In this document: positions 1-7,727 of the stretch, one piece after another | How positions within the stretch are numbered: position 1 is the first letter of the stretch | How the letters are laid out: each line of letters opens with the position of its first letter | Source: Sphingomonas bacterium | GTDB taxonomy: Bacteria; Pseudomonadota; Alphaproteobacteria; Sphingomonadales; Sphingomonadaceae | Direction of reading: 5' to 3' | Assembly (NCBI RefSeq): GCF_903642285.1 | Contig: NZ_CAHJWJ010000026.1 | Span: 1 to 44,608 of the forward strand | DNA: 44,608 bases | Translations under genes and position numbers: made by a program | The notes under the pieces: model-generated | Seen by the model: only the letters and a program-made list of their open reading frames with translations | Told to the model about the DNA's origin: nothing | The model's database searches: none

Positions 1-1
1 G

Positions 2-1171
2 CCGCCGCCGCGGCGTGCGGGAATGCGGCGGTTGCGGGCGGCGGATGGCCGGGCGCTGGACGATGCGCTGGTGCTGGTGTTTCCGGGTCCGGCGACCGCG
101 ACGGGTGAGGATCTCGTCGAACTGCATTGTCATGGCGGCCGCGCCGTCGTGGCCGGGGTCGAGGCGGCGCTGGGGCTTTGCCCCGGGTTGCGATCGGCGG
201 AACCCGGCGAGTTCACCCGGCGGGCGCTGACCAACGGCCGGATCGATCTCGCAGAGGCCGAGGGACTCGGCGATCTGCTCGCCGCGCAGACCGAGGGGCA
301 GCGGGTCGCGGCGCTTGCGGCTGCGGAGGGACGGGTCAGTCGCGCGGTGCGCGCTTGGCTGGCCGCGATCGCGACGCTGTCGGCACGAGTCGAGGCGGTG
401 CTCGATTTTTCGGACGAGGGCGATGTGCTGGACGACGACGCGATGCTCGCCGCGGTCGCGCGCGACATGGTTGTACTCGGCGACGCGATCGATACGGTGC
501 TCGCCGCGCCACCGGTCGAGCGATTGCATGACGGCATCCGCGTCGTGATCGCAGGGCCGCCCAACGCCGGCAAGTCGACGCTGCTGAACCTTATGGCGGG
601 CCGCGATGCGGCGATCGTCTCGCCGATATCGGGCACGACGCGCGACCGGATCGAGGTGCCGGTCGTGCGGGAGGGAATCGCCTATCTGCTGACCGATACC
701 GCGGGATTGGCCGACGCGACCGACGATCCGGTCGAAGCGATCGGGATCGAACGCGCGACCGCGGCGATGGCGGCGGCAGACCTATTGGTGTGGCTCGGCG
801 ACGATGATCCCCCGCGAATAGCGGCGATCGTCGTCCAGCCGCGCGCCGATCTGCCCGGTCGTGGACGATTGCGCGCGGGGGGCGATCTGCTGGTATCGCA
901 GGCCGATGTCGGATCGATCGAGCGATTATGGGCGGTTCTGGGGGAACGTGCGGCGGCGTTGCTGCCACGCGGCGATGCGGTGGCCTTGCGCGAACGGCAG
1001 CGTCGGCTGTGTGCAGCTGCGCGGGACGATCTGCGTATGACGACGACGGACGCGCTGGTGATGGCGGAGCATTTGCGGCGGGCGCACCGGTCGCTTGCGG
1101 CGATCCTCGGTATCGATGCGACCGAAGCGATGCTGGATGCCTTGTTCGCGGGCTTCTGTCTCGGCAAGTGA
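2..1171 (+). CDS. mnmE: tRNA modification GTPase MnmE (TrmE), 5' end cut off
   Basis: GTPase that, with MnmG, places the carboxymethylaminomethyl group on wobble uridine 34 of certain tRNAs in the cytoplasm. The frame is open to the left edge, so the first 50 or so residues (most of the folate-binding N-terminal domain) lie outside. Visible parts: the end of that domain with the EPGEFTRRA motif, the helical domain, and the inserted G domain with G1 GPPNAGKS (bases 554-577), G2 SGTTRD and G3 DTAGL. The protein ends in FCLGK, matching the family's invariant C-terminal FC(I/L/V)GK with its catalytic Cys. The usual G4 NKxD is hard to find; the best candidate is PRAD. The stop codon touches a parS site and mnmG follows 55 bases later. 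Identity is secure. Confidence 0.97.
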   Translation, partial: PPPRRAGMRRLRAADGRALDDALVLVFPGPATATGEDLVELHCHGGRAVVAGVEAALGLCPGLRSAEPGEFTRRALTNGRIDLAEAEGLGDLLAAQTEGQRVAALAAAEGRVSRAVRAWLAAIATLSARVEAVLDFSDEGDVLDDDAMLAAVARDMVVLGDAIDTVLAAPPVERLHDGIRVVIAGPPNAGKSTLLNLMAGRDAAIVSPISGTTRDRIEVPVVREGIAYLLTDTAGLADATDDPVEAIGIERATAAMAAADLLVWLGDDDPPRIAAIVVQPRADLPGRGRLRAGGDLLVSQADVGSIERLWAVLGERAAALLPRGDAVALRERQRRLCAAARDDLRMTTTDALVMAEHLRRAHRSLAAILGIDATEAMLDALFAGFCLGK

Positions 1172-1187
1172 TGTTCCACGTGGAACA
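1172..1187. promoter_or_regulatory. parS centromere site 1 (ParB binding)
   Basis: Perfect 16-base palindrome TGTTCCACGTGGAACA, extended to 18 bases by the flanking A and T. It matches the widely conserved parS consensus (TGTTnCACGTGnAACA) bound by ParB. It begins at the base after the mnmE stop codon, in the mnmE-mnmG gap, about 3.3 kb from parB. It is probably a nucleation site for the ParB partition complex near the origin. Confidence 0.93.
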
Positions 1188-1226
1188 TCTTTGACCCGCT
1201 TGGCAGTGATGCCTTAGGCAAATGCG

Positions 1227-3059
1227 ATGTACGACGTCATCGTCATCGGAGCCGGCCATGCCGGGGTCGAGGCTGCAGCCGCGGCCGCGCGGCGCGGCGC
1301 GCGAACATTGCTGCTCACCTTCGACCGCAGGCGCGTCGGGGCGATGTCGTGCAACCCGGCGATCGGCGGTCTCGGCAAGGGTCATATCGTCCGCGAGGTC
1401 GATGCGTTCGACGGGTTGATCGCGCGTGCGGCGGATGCGGCGGCGATCCACTACCGAATGCTCAACCGGAGCAAGGGGACCGCCGTCCAAGGTCCGCGCG
1501 TACAGGCCGACCGGCGACGTTACGCGGGCGCGATCCGGATGATGCTCGCGGCGCAACCGGGGCTCGATATCGGCGAGGGCGAGGCGGTCGGCCTGGCGGT
1601 TCGGGGCGATGCCGTGCGCGGGGTCGTGCTGGCCGACGACACGATCGTCGCCGGCCGGACGGTCGTGCTCGCCACGGGTACGTTTCTCGGCGCGCGAATC
1701 TACCGCGGCGACGAGCGGGCGGAGTCGGGCCGGATCGGCGAACGCGCGGCGACGCCGTTGGCGGCGCAGTTGCGCGCGCTCGGCCTGCCGATGGCGCGGC
1801 TGAAGACGGGGACGCCGCCGCGGCTCGACGGGCGGACGATCGACTGGGCGATATTGGCGGAGCAGCCATCGGATACCGCGCCATGGACGATGTCGCCGAT
1901 GACGCCGCGGCGCGCCTTGCCGCAATTGTCCTGCGCGGTCACGCGAACCAACGCCGCGACGCATGCGATCATCGCCGGCGCATTCGATCGATCGCCCCTG
2001 TTCACCGGTGCCATCGACGGGCAGGGGCCGCGCTATTGCCCGTCGATCGAAGACAAGGTGAAGCGGTTCGGCGACCGCGACGGGCATCAGATATTCCTCG
2101 AGCCGGAAGGGTTGGACGATCACCTTGTCTATCCCAACGGCCTGTCGACCTCGCTGCCCACCGACGTGCAGGCGGCGATGGTCGCGAGCATCGCCGGGCT
2201 GGAGCGTGCCGTCGTCATGGTGCCGGGCTATGCGGTCGAATATGATCATATCGACCCGCGCGCGCTGGACCACCGGCTGGCACTCGGCGCTATCGAGGGG
2301 GTGTTCTGCGCAGGCCAGATCAACGGCACGACGGGATATGAGGAGGCGGCCGGGCAGGGGCTGGTGGCGGGGTTGAACGCCGCGGCATGGGCGTCGGGCG
2401 AAGCGCCGGTCATGCTCGACCGGGCGTCGAGCTATACCGGCGTCATGATCGACGATCTGGTCCTGCAGGGCGTCACCGAGCCTTACCGGATGCTGACCGC
2501 GCGCGCCGAATATCGGCTGAGCCTGCGATCGGACAATGCGGAGACGCGATTGGGCGCGGTTGCGGCCGCGGCGGGCTGTCTGGGGCCGGACCGGATCGCG
2601 CACCAGCGACATCGGCGCGGGGCGAAGGCGGCGGCGCGGGCGGCGCTCGATCACGCGATCACGGCGTCGGCGCTGGTCGATCGCGGGGCCGGTGTCGGAC
2701 TGGACGGCGCGCGGCGGACCGCGTTCGAATGGCTTCGCTTCGACTGCGTTTCCCTGGCGCACGTCGCGCCGGGGGGAATTCCGGCAGACGCCGACGTCAT
2801 CGCCGAACTCTGCGAAGATGCGCGTTATGCACCGTATCTCGACCGACAGGCGGAGGAGATCGATCGCCTGCGGCGCGACGAGGGTGTGATGTTGCCCGCC
2901 GATATCGACTTTGCGGCGATCCCGGGATTGTCGAACGAGATGGTCGACCGGCTCGGCAGCGCGCGGCCGCCGTCGCTGGCGGCGGCATCGCGCATCCGCG
3001 GCGTGACCCCCGCGGCGCTGTCGGCGATCCTGCTCCACGCGCGCCGCCGCGCCGCGTGA
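1227..3059 (+). CDS. mnmG: tRNA uridine-5-carboxymethylaminomethyl(34) synthesis enzyme MnmG (GidA)
   Basis: FAD-binding partner of MnmE in wobble uridine modification. The 610-residue product is close to the usual family length of about 620. The N-terminal Rossmann motif GAGHAGVEAA binds FAD and is followed by the family signature CNPAIGGLGKGH. The central ATGTFLG and the C-terminal GYEEAAGQG and helical regions are also present. The chosen ATG gives MYDVIVIGAGHAG, the normal family start. An ATG five bases upstream is in another frame. The last four bases (GTGA) overlap the rsmG GTG start, so rsmG is probably translationally coupled. A parS site lies in its leader. Confidence 0.97.
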   Translation: MYDVIVIGAGHAGVEAAAAAARRGARTLLLTFDRRRVGAMSCNPAIGGLGKGHIVREVDAFDGLIARAADAAAIHYRMLNRSKGTAVQGPRVQADRRRYAGAIRMMLAAQPGLDIGEGEAVGLAVRGDAVRGVVLADDTIVAGRTVVLATGTFLGARIYRGDERAESGRIGERAATPLAAQLRALGLPMARLKTGTPPRLDGRTIDWAILAEQPSDTAPWTMSPMTPRRALPQLSCAVTRTNAATHAIIAGAFDRSPLFTGAIDGQGPRYCPSIEDKVKRFGDRDGHQIFLEPEGLDDHLVYPNGLSTSLPTDVQAAMVASIAGLERAVVMVPGYAVEYDHIDPRALDHRLALGAIEGVFCAGQINGTTGYEEAAGQGLVAGLNAAAWASGEAPVMLDRASSYTGVMIDDLVLQGVTEPYRMLTARAEYRLSLRSDNAETRLGAVAAAAGCLGPDRIAHQRHRRGAKAAARAALDHAITASALVDRGAGVGLDGARRTAFEWLRFDCVSLAHVAPGGIPADADVIAELCEDARYAPYLDRQAEEIDRLRRDEGVMLPADIDFAAIPGLSNEMVDRLGSARPPSLAAASRIRGVTPAALSAILLHARRRAA

Positions 3060-3664
3060 CGGAGGACGAGGCCAGAGCGATCCTGCGCACGCGGTTCGGC
3101 CCGGCGGTAGAGGCCAGGCTGGAGGCGTTCGCGGCGATGGTCGTCGCGGAGAATGCCGCCCAAAACCTGATCGCGCCATCGACGATCGCGCGGATATGGG
3201 GTCGGCATATCCTCGACTCGCTGCAACTGGTGGCGCTCGCGCCCCGCGGGCGGTGGCTCGATATCGGGACCGGCGGCGGTTTTCCTGGGCTGGCGGTGGC
3301 GATCGCGACCGATCTGCCGATGACGCTGGTCGAGCCGCGCAAGCGGCGGGCGCAGTTCCTGTCCGACTGCGTCGATCGATTGCAACTGGGCCACCGCGTC
3401 ACCGTGGTCGGGACTCGAGTCGCGAACGTGGATGCCACCGCGGACGTCATCTCCGCCCGTGCGGTCGGGTCGGTCGACACGTTGCTCGGCTGGGCGTATC
3501 GTTGTGCGACACCGACGACGCGCTGGTTGCTTCCGCGGGGCAAGATGGATTATCCCGTGCTGCAGGCGGCAGAGGGAAAATGGCAGTTTATGTTCCACGT
3601 GGAACAAAGCCTTACCGACCCCGAGTCGCGAATCCTGATCCTGGACGGAGTAAGACCGCGATGA
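3056..3664 (+). CDS. rsmG: 16S rRNA (guanine527-N7)-methyltransferase RsmG (GidB)
   Basis: SAM-dependent methyltransferase of 202 residues for G527 of 16S rRNA. The SAM-binding loop is seen as LDIGTGGGFPGLA, preceded by the family motif RHILDSLQL. Start: the GTG overlapping the mnmG stop (GTGA) gives an N-terminus of normal length; the reading frame runs further upstream but only as mnmG shadow. The C-terminal part contains MFHVEQ (residues 179-184), which is the translation of a perfect parS site, so this stretch of protein is set by a DNA-binding site. The stop overlaps the parA ATG (ATGA), continuing the chain of overlapping genes mnmG-rsmG-parA-parB. Confidence 0.95.
   Translation: MTEDEARAILRTRFGPAVEARLEAFAAMVVAENAAQNLIAPSTIARIWGRHILDSLQLVALAPRGRWLDIGTGGGFPGLAVAIATDLPMTLVEPRKRRAQFLSDCVDRLQLGHRVTVVGTRVANVDATADVISARAVGSVDTLLGWAYRCATPTTRWLLPRGKMDYPVLQAAEGKWQFMFHVEQSLTDPESRILILDGVRPR
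3591..3606. promoter_or_regulatory. parS centromere site 2, inside rsmG
   Basis: Second perfect copy of TGTTCCACGTGGAACA, identical to site 1 and lying in the coding sequence of rsmG, about 55 bases upstream of parA. It is read as Met-Phe-His-Val-Glu-Gln in the RsmG protein. Two identical sites 2.4 kb apart flanking mnmG-rsmG, next to parAB, make a compact parABS locus. Confidence 0.93.
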
Positions 3665-4440
3665 TCTGCATTGCGGTGGCGAACCAGAAAGGCGGGGTCG
3701 GGAAGACCACCAGCGCGATCAACGTCGCGACGGCGCTGGCGGCGACGGGATCGCGCGTGTTGCTGGTCGATCTCGATCCGCAAGGCAACGCGTCCACCGG
3801 TCTGGGCGTACCGCAATCGGCCCGCAACAAGTCGAGCTACGATGTTCTGGTCGGCGAAACCGGCATCGATGCCGCGACGATCGCGACTCGTGTGCCGCGG
3901 CTCGATCTGCTGCCGGCAACGGTCGACCTGTCGGGCGCAGAGATCGAGCTGGTCGAGTTCGACGCCCGCACGCACCGACTGGATACCGCGATCAAGGCAT
4001 CGAGCGCGCGGTGGGACATCGTCATGATCGATTGTCCGCCGTCGCTCGGGCTGCTGACGATCAACGCGATGGTCGCGGCGGATTCGCTGCTGGTGCCGTT
4101 GCAATGCGAGTTCTTCGCGCTGGAGGGGCTGTCGCAATTGCTGAGCACGGTCGAGCGGATCCGGGCGCGGTTCAACCCCGGATTGTCGATCCTCGGCGTC
4201 GCGCTGACGATGTACGACCGTCGCAACCGGTTGACAGAGCAGGTGTCGACCGATGTCCGCGCGGTGCTCGGCGGGGTCGTGTTCGATACCGTCATCCCGC
4301 GCAACGTCCGCCTGTCCGAAGCGCCGAGCCACGGCCTGCCCGCGCTCATCTACGATCATCGCTGTTCGGGGTCGGAGGCGTATATCGCGCTCGCCCGCGA
4401 ACTCATCGCGCGGCTGCCCGCGTCGGCGAAGGCGGCATGA
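3661..4440 (+). CDS. parA: chromosome partitioning ATPase ParA
   Basis: Walker-type ATPase that binds nucleoid DNA and moves ParB-parS complexes during chromosome segregation. The product has 259 residues, the usual size for chromosomal ParA/Soj. The deviant Walker A motif KGGVGKTT spans residues 10-17 with the signature Lys; the second motif is DLDPQGN; Walker B-like DCPPSLG lies near residue 124. There is no N-terminal DNA-binding extension, so this is the chromosomal type and not the plasmid type Ia. It starts with ATG overlapping the rsmG stop and ends overlapping the parB start (ATGA), so the pair should be made in a coupled manner. Confidence 0.97.
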   Translation: MICIAVANQKGGVGKTTSAINVATALAATGSRVLLVDLDPQGNASTGLGVPQSARNKSSYDVLVGETGIDAATIATRVPRLDLLPATVDLSGAEIELVEFDARTHRLDTAIKASSARWDIVMIDCPPSLGLLTINAMVAADSLLVPLQCEFFALEGLSQLLSTVERIRARFNPGLSILGVALTMYDRRNRLTEQVSTDVRAVLGGVVFDTVIPRNVRLSEAPSHGLPALIYDHRCSGSEAYIALARELIARLPASAKAA

Positions 4441-5327
4441 CCGACAAGCGCGCGCGCCCCGGGCTCGGCCGCGGTCTGAACGCGCTGCTGGGCGAGATCG
4501 CGCGCGAACAGCCGGTGACGCCGGGCTCGATCGCATCGCCCGGTGTACGGATGCTGCCCGTCGGATCGCTGTCGCCGCATCCGAACCAGCCGCGGCGGCG
4601 CTTCGACGAGGCGCTGCTCGACGAACTCGCCGCCTCGATCGCATCGCGCGGGCTGATCCAGCCGATCGTCGTCCGGCCCCATCAGCATGGCTATCAGATC
4701 GTCGCGGGCGAACGGCGCTGGCGCGCGGCGCAGCGGGCGCGGTTGCACGAGGTGCCGGTCGTCGTCCGCGAGCTGAACGATTCCGAAACGCTCGAGATCG
4801 CGCTCGTCGAGAATATCCAGCGCCAGGACCTGAACGCGATCGAGGAGGCGCAGGCCTATCAGCGGCTGGCGGGCGATTACGGGCACACGCAGGATGCGCT
4901 CGCCAAGATCGTCCACAAATCGCGCAGTCACGTCGCCAATCTGCTGCGGCTGCTCGAATTGCCCGAGCCGGTGCAGGCCCGTGTGGTCGAGGGGACGTTG
5001 TCGATGGGCCATGCCCGCGCGTTGCTCGGCGCGCGCGATATCGAGGCGCTGGCGGACCAGGTCGTCGCGCGCCAATTGTCGGTGCGCGAAACCGAAAAGC
5101 TCGCGCGCGACATGAAGATGGGGCGCGCGCGGGCGGCGGCTGCGCGCACGCGCAACGTCGAAGCCCCCAATGCCGACATCGCCGCGCTGGAGGGGCAGCT
5201 CGCCGACCTGCTCGGCCTGTCGGTGCGAATCGCGCATGCCGACAAGGGCGGGACGCTGTCGCTCGGCTATTCGACGCTCGACCAGCTCGACATGCTGTGC
5301 CAGCGGCTGACGGGCGAGACGATCTGA
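4437..5327 (+). CDS. parB: chromosome partitioning protein ParB (CTPase, parS-binding)
   Basis: DNA-binding CTP-dependent clamp that loads at parS and spreads along DNA. The protein has 296 residues. The N-terminus GLGRGLNALLG matches the ParA-interacting peptide of chromosomal ParBs. The CTP-binding domain carries GERRWRA (box II arginine motif) and ENIQRQDLNAIEEA (box III). A helix-turn-helix around TQDALAKIVHKSRSHVANLL recognises parS, and the C-terminal residues form the dimer domain. Its two likely targets lie at 1172 and 3591. The ATG overlaps the parA stop. No terminator is obvious in the 111 bases that follow. Confidence 0.97.
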   Translation: MTDKRARPGLGRGLNALLGEIAREQPVTPGSIASPGVRMLPVGSLSPHPNQPRRRFDEALLDELAASIASRGLIQPIVVRPHQHGYQIVAGERRWRAAQRARLHEVPVVVRELNDSETLEIALVENIQRQDLNAIEEAQAYQRLAGDYGHTQDALAKIVHKSRSHVANLLRLLELPEPVQARVVEGTLSMGHARALLGARDIEALADQVVARQLSVRETEKLARDMKMGRARAAAARTRNVEAPNADIAALEGQLADLLGLSVRIAHADKGGTLSLGYSTLDQLDMLCQRLTGETI

Positions 5328-5406
5328 CGTCGTATATTCCGACACCTGACAATCATCGCAATCATAATGTAATGCAAACTTGACAACCGAACCGCGACAA
5401 CGTAAA

Positions 5407-5427
5407 CCGTCCTTGACTCGAGGACGG
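5407..5427 (+). promoter_or_regulatory. 7-bp hairpin covering the ribosome-binding region of the next gene
   Basis: Perfect inverted repeat CCGTCCT / AGGACGG with a 7-base loop (TGACTCG), ending 11 bases before the ATG at 5439. The right arm contains the purine-rich AGGACGGGG that should serve as ribosome-binding site, so in RNA the stem would mask it; as DNA it could be an operator for the XRE regulator two genes on. A TTGACA sits upstream near 5382, but no convincing -10 element was found. The structure is seen directly; the role is inference. Confidence 0.4.
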
Positions 5428-5438
5428 GGATACTTGTC

Positions 5439-5843
5439 ATGGCCAATCCGGCGCAGCGGCGCTACAATCGGCGGATCATCGCACTCGGCGTCGTCTACGC
5501 GCTCCTGCTGTTCGGCGCGGTCGCGCTATTTGAAGCGCATCGGCTTCATGGGGCGCTGGCCTATGTCGTCGCCATCCTGCCGTCGCTGCCCATCGTCGGG
5601 ATGTTCGTGGCCATCGGCCGGTATCTGGTCGAGGAGACCGACGAATATATCCGCGACTGGTTCGTTCGCCAGGCGCTGATCGCGACCGGATTTTCGCTGA
5701 GCATCGCGACCGTCTGGGGATTTCTCGAGAATTTCGATCTCGTCCCGCACGTCTATGCCTATTACGCCGCGATCCTGTGGTTCGCGGGACTCGGCGTCGG
5801 ATCGTGCGCGAATCGGCTGCTGTCGCGTCGGTCGCGGGCATGA
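5439..5843 (+). CDS. small four-helix membrane protein, function unknown
   Basis: 134 residues with four predicted membrane segments: about residues 13-32 (IIALGVVYALLLFGAVALF), 38-60 (ALAYVVAILPSLPIVGMFVAIG), 79-98 (LIATGFSLSIATVWGFLEN) and 104-125. Charged loops lie between them, including EETDEYIRDW after helix 2, and the C-terminus is Arg-rich. The protein family is not assigned. The stop overlaps the ATG of a small XRE-type regulator (ATGA). A hydrophobic protein fused by translation to a short XRE repressor is an arrangement seen repeatedly in bacteria; the regulator may control the pair. The hairpin just upstream may matter for expression. Coding status is well supported by frame, overlap and hydrophobic pattern. 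Confidence 0.8.
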   Translation: MANPAQRRYNRRIIALGVVYALLLFGAVALFEAHRLHGALAYVVAILPSLPIVGMFVAIGRYLVEETDEYIRDWFVRQALIATGFSLSIATVWGFLENFDLVPHVYAYYAAILWFAGLGVGSCANRLLSRRSRA

Positions 5844-6049
5844 AGAACCGCCTCAAGGTCCTGCGCGCCGAGCGCGACTGGAGCCAGGGCGATCTCGCCG
5901 AGCGGCTCCAGGTCTCGCGCCAGAGCGTCAACGCGATCGAGACGGGGAAATACGACCCGTCGCTGCCGCTCGCGTTCCGGATCGCCGAATTGTTCGACCG
6001 CCGAATCGAAGACATCTTCACCAGTCCGTCCAGGGGAGAATCGAAATGA
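5840..6049 (+). CDS. XRE-family helix-turn-helix regulator, short form
   Basis: 69-residue protein that is almost only a Cro/CI helix-turn-helix: MKNRLKVLRAERDWSQGDLAE, then VSRQSVNAIETGKYDPSLPLA and a final helix FRIAELFDRRIEDIF. This is the compact class with no sensor domain. The in-frame start at 5777 in the preceding gene is passed over because the ATG at 5840 gives the normal N-terminus and overlaps the upstream stop. Its own stop overlaps the ATG of the exported hydrolase at 6046, so three genes are translationally chained. Likely role: autoregulator of this small operon (inferred). Confidence 0.9.
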   Translation: MKNRLKVLRAERDWSQGDLAERLQVSRQSVNAIETGKYDPSLPLAFRIAELFDRRIEDIFTSPSRGESK

Positions 6050-6951
6050 TCCGTCATTGGCCACTCCGTATCGCCGCCAGCGCGCTTGCCCCGCTGCTGC
6101 TGTTCCACCCGGCGTCCAGCTGCGCCAACGCCATCGCCCTGCCGGCGGAGACGCGGCTTGCGCATATCTCGGTCGTGAAGCTCGGGCACGGCGATCCCGT
6201 CGTGCTGATCCCGGGCTTGTCGAGCCCGCGCGCGGTATGGGACGGGGTCGCGCCCGGTCTGGCGCGGGCGCACACCGTCTATCTGGTACAGATCAACGGC
6301 TTCGCGGGCGATGCGCCGGGGGCCAATATCACGCCCGGCCTGCTGGCGGGGATCGTCGCCGATCTCGATACGTATCTGGCGCGCGAGCAGGCGGGCGCGG
6401 TACCGGTCGTCGGGCATTCGCTGGGCGGCCTGGTCGCGCTGATGACGGCGCGGGCGCATCCGGCGCGGGTGTCGCGGCTGATGATCGTCGATTCGCTCCC
6501 CTATATCGGTCTGCTGTTCTCGCCGGCGGCAACGGTGCCGCTGGTCGAACCGCAGGCGAAGACGATGCGCGATGCGATCGCCGCGACCTATGGCAAGCCC
6601 GCCGACCCCGCCGCGGCGGAGCGTACCGCGAACGGCCTGGCGTCGAAGCCGGCTTCGCGGGCCGCGGTGAAGGCCTATGCGATGGCCGCCGATCCGCGAG
6701 TCACGGCCGAGGCGCTGTACGAGGACATGACGACCGACCTGCGTCCCGATCTGCCGCGGATCGAGGTGCCGATCACGCTCGTCTATCCCGCGCCCGCCGC
6801 CGGGCCGGATCGTGGCGAGACGCTGTACAAGCGCGCTTATGCCACCGCCCCGCATGTCGTGTTCGTGCCGATCGCGGACAGCGCGCATTTCGTGATGCTC
6901 GACCAGCCCGCCGCCTTCCGCGCCGCGCTCGATGCGTTCCTTGCCGCCTGA
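6046..6951 (+). CDS. exported alpha/beta hydrolase
   Basis: 301 residues. An N-terminal signal peptide (RHWPLRIAASALAPLLLFHPASSCANA, cleavage probably near residue 28) sends it to the periplasm. The fold is alpha/beta hydrolase: VVLIPGLSSP with oxyanion region, the nucleophile elbow GHSLGG (Ser near residue 125), and a C-terminal catalytic His in DSAHFVMLDQP. An Asp or Glu near the DLRPDLPRIEVPITLVYP strand completes the triad. Substrate is unknown; the family includes esterases, lipases and haloperoxidase-like enzymes. The ATG overlaps the stop of the XRE regulator, so regulator and enzyme probably share a transcript. Confidence 0.88.
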   Translation: MIRHWPLRIAASALAPLLLFHPASSCANAIALPAETRLAHISVVKLGHGDPVVLIPGLSSPRAVWDGVAPGLARAHTVYLVQINGFAGDAPGANITPGLLAGIVADLDTYLAREQAGAVPVVGHSLGGLVALMTARAHPARVSRLMIVDSLPYIGLLFSPAATVPLVEPQAKTMRDAIAATYGKPADPAAAERTANGLASKPASRAAVKAYAMAADPRVTAEALYEDMTTDLRPDLPRIEVPITLVYPAPAAGPDRGETLYKRAYATAPHVVFVPIADSAHFVMLDQPAAFRAALDAFLAA

Positions 6952-6959
6952 TCGGCCGG

Positions 6960-7002
6960 TCGCGCTTCCGCAGCGCGTGCGATGGCGCTAGCGGAAGCGC
7001 GA
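6960..7002. repeat. 12-bp perfect inverted repeat running into the next start codon
   Basis: TCGCGCTTCCGC (6960-6971) and its exact complement GCGGAAGCGCGA (6991-7002) enclose a 19-base loop. The last base of the right arm is the A of the ATG at 7002, so a folded mRNA would bury the ribosome-binding region of that gene. There is no T-tract, so a simple intrinsic terminator is unlikely; attenuation or translational control is possible but not shown. Confidence 0.6.
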
Positions 7003-7727
7003 TGACCGACCAGCCGCCCGCCCCGCCGCGCCCGACGCTCGCCTATCACCAGACCGAGGGCGCGGGGCCGACGATCGTCTTCCTGCCCGGCTATGCGTCG
7101 GACATGCGCGGGGCCAAGGCGCTGGCGCTGGAAGGCTGGGCGAAGGCCGCAGGACGGGCGTTCCTGCGGTTCGATTATGTGGGTTGCGGCGCGAGCGATG
7201 GCGATCTCGCCGCGCAGACGCTGGCGGACTGGCGCGACGATGTGCTCGCGATGCTGGACGGACCCGCCGCCGGGCCGGTGGTGCTCGTCGGATCGTCGAT
7301 GGGTGGCTGGCTGATGCTGCTGGCGGCTCGGGCGCGGGCGGAACAGGTCGTCGGGCTGGTCGGCATCGCCGCCGCGCCCGACTTCACCGATTGGGGCTTC
7401 AGCACCGAAGAGAAGATGCTTTTGCTGACGCAAGGGCGGCTGCTGCGCGCCAATCCTTATGGTCCCGAACCGACGCTCTACACGCGCGCGTTCTGGGCAT
7501 CGGGGGAGGCCAACCGACTGATGTTCGGGGACATCGCGATCGATTGCCCGGTGCGGCTGATTCAGGGCATGGCCGACCGCGACGTGCCCTATCAGCGCGC
7601 GATCCGGCTGGCGGAGCTGATCCGTTCAGCGGATGTGCAGTTGACCCTCGTCAAGGACGGCGATCACCGTCTGTCGCGCGATGCCGATATCGCGCGCATG
7701 ATCGTCGCGGTCGAGGACCTGGTTTGA
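7002..7727 (+). CDS. cytoplasmic alpha/beta hydrolase
   Basis: 241 residues with no signal peptide. Motifs: IVFLPGYASDMRGAKA, FDYVGCGASDG (oxyanion strand), nucleophile elbow GSSMGG (Ser near residue 98), acid in IQGMADRDVPYQRA and catalytic His in KDGDHRLSRD. The pattern resembles the BAAT/YfhR-like and palmitoyl-thioesterase-like (ABHD10) subgroup of serine hydrolases; the substrate cannot be read from sequence. The ATG is chosen at the point where homology begins; the open frame upstream is a shadow of the previous gene. The stop overlaps a TTG start of the next gene. Confidence 0.88.
   Translation: MTDQPPAPPRPTLAYHQTEGAGPTIVFLPGYASDMRGAKALALEGWAKAAGRAFLRFDYVGCGASDGDLAAQTLADWRDDVLAMLDGPAAGPVVLVGSSMGGWLMLLAARARAEQVVGLVGIAAAPDFTDWGFSTEEKMLLLTQGRLLRANPYGPEPTLYTRAFWASGEANRLMFGDIAIDCPVRLIQGMADRDVPYQRAIRLAELIRSADVQLTLVKDGDHRLSRDADIARMIVAVEDLV

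Noticed and set aside
591..3179. 862-residue open frame on the minus strand across mnmE-mnmG
   Set aside because: Antisense shadow: Arg/Pro-rich composition, no domain, fully covered by well-recognised genes on plus. Long antisense frames are expected at this GC level.
3550..5352. 600-residue minus-strand frame over parA-parB
   Set aside because: Shadow of the parAB codons with Arg/Ala/Pro-rich content and no domain.
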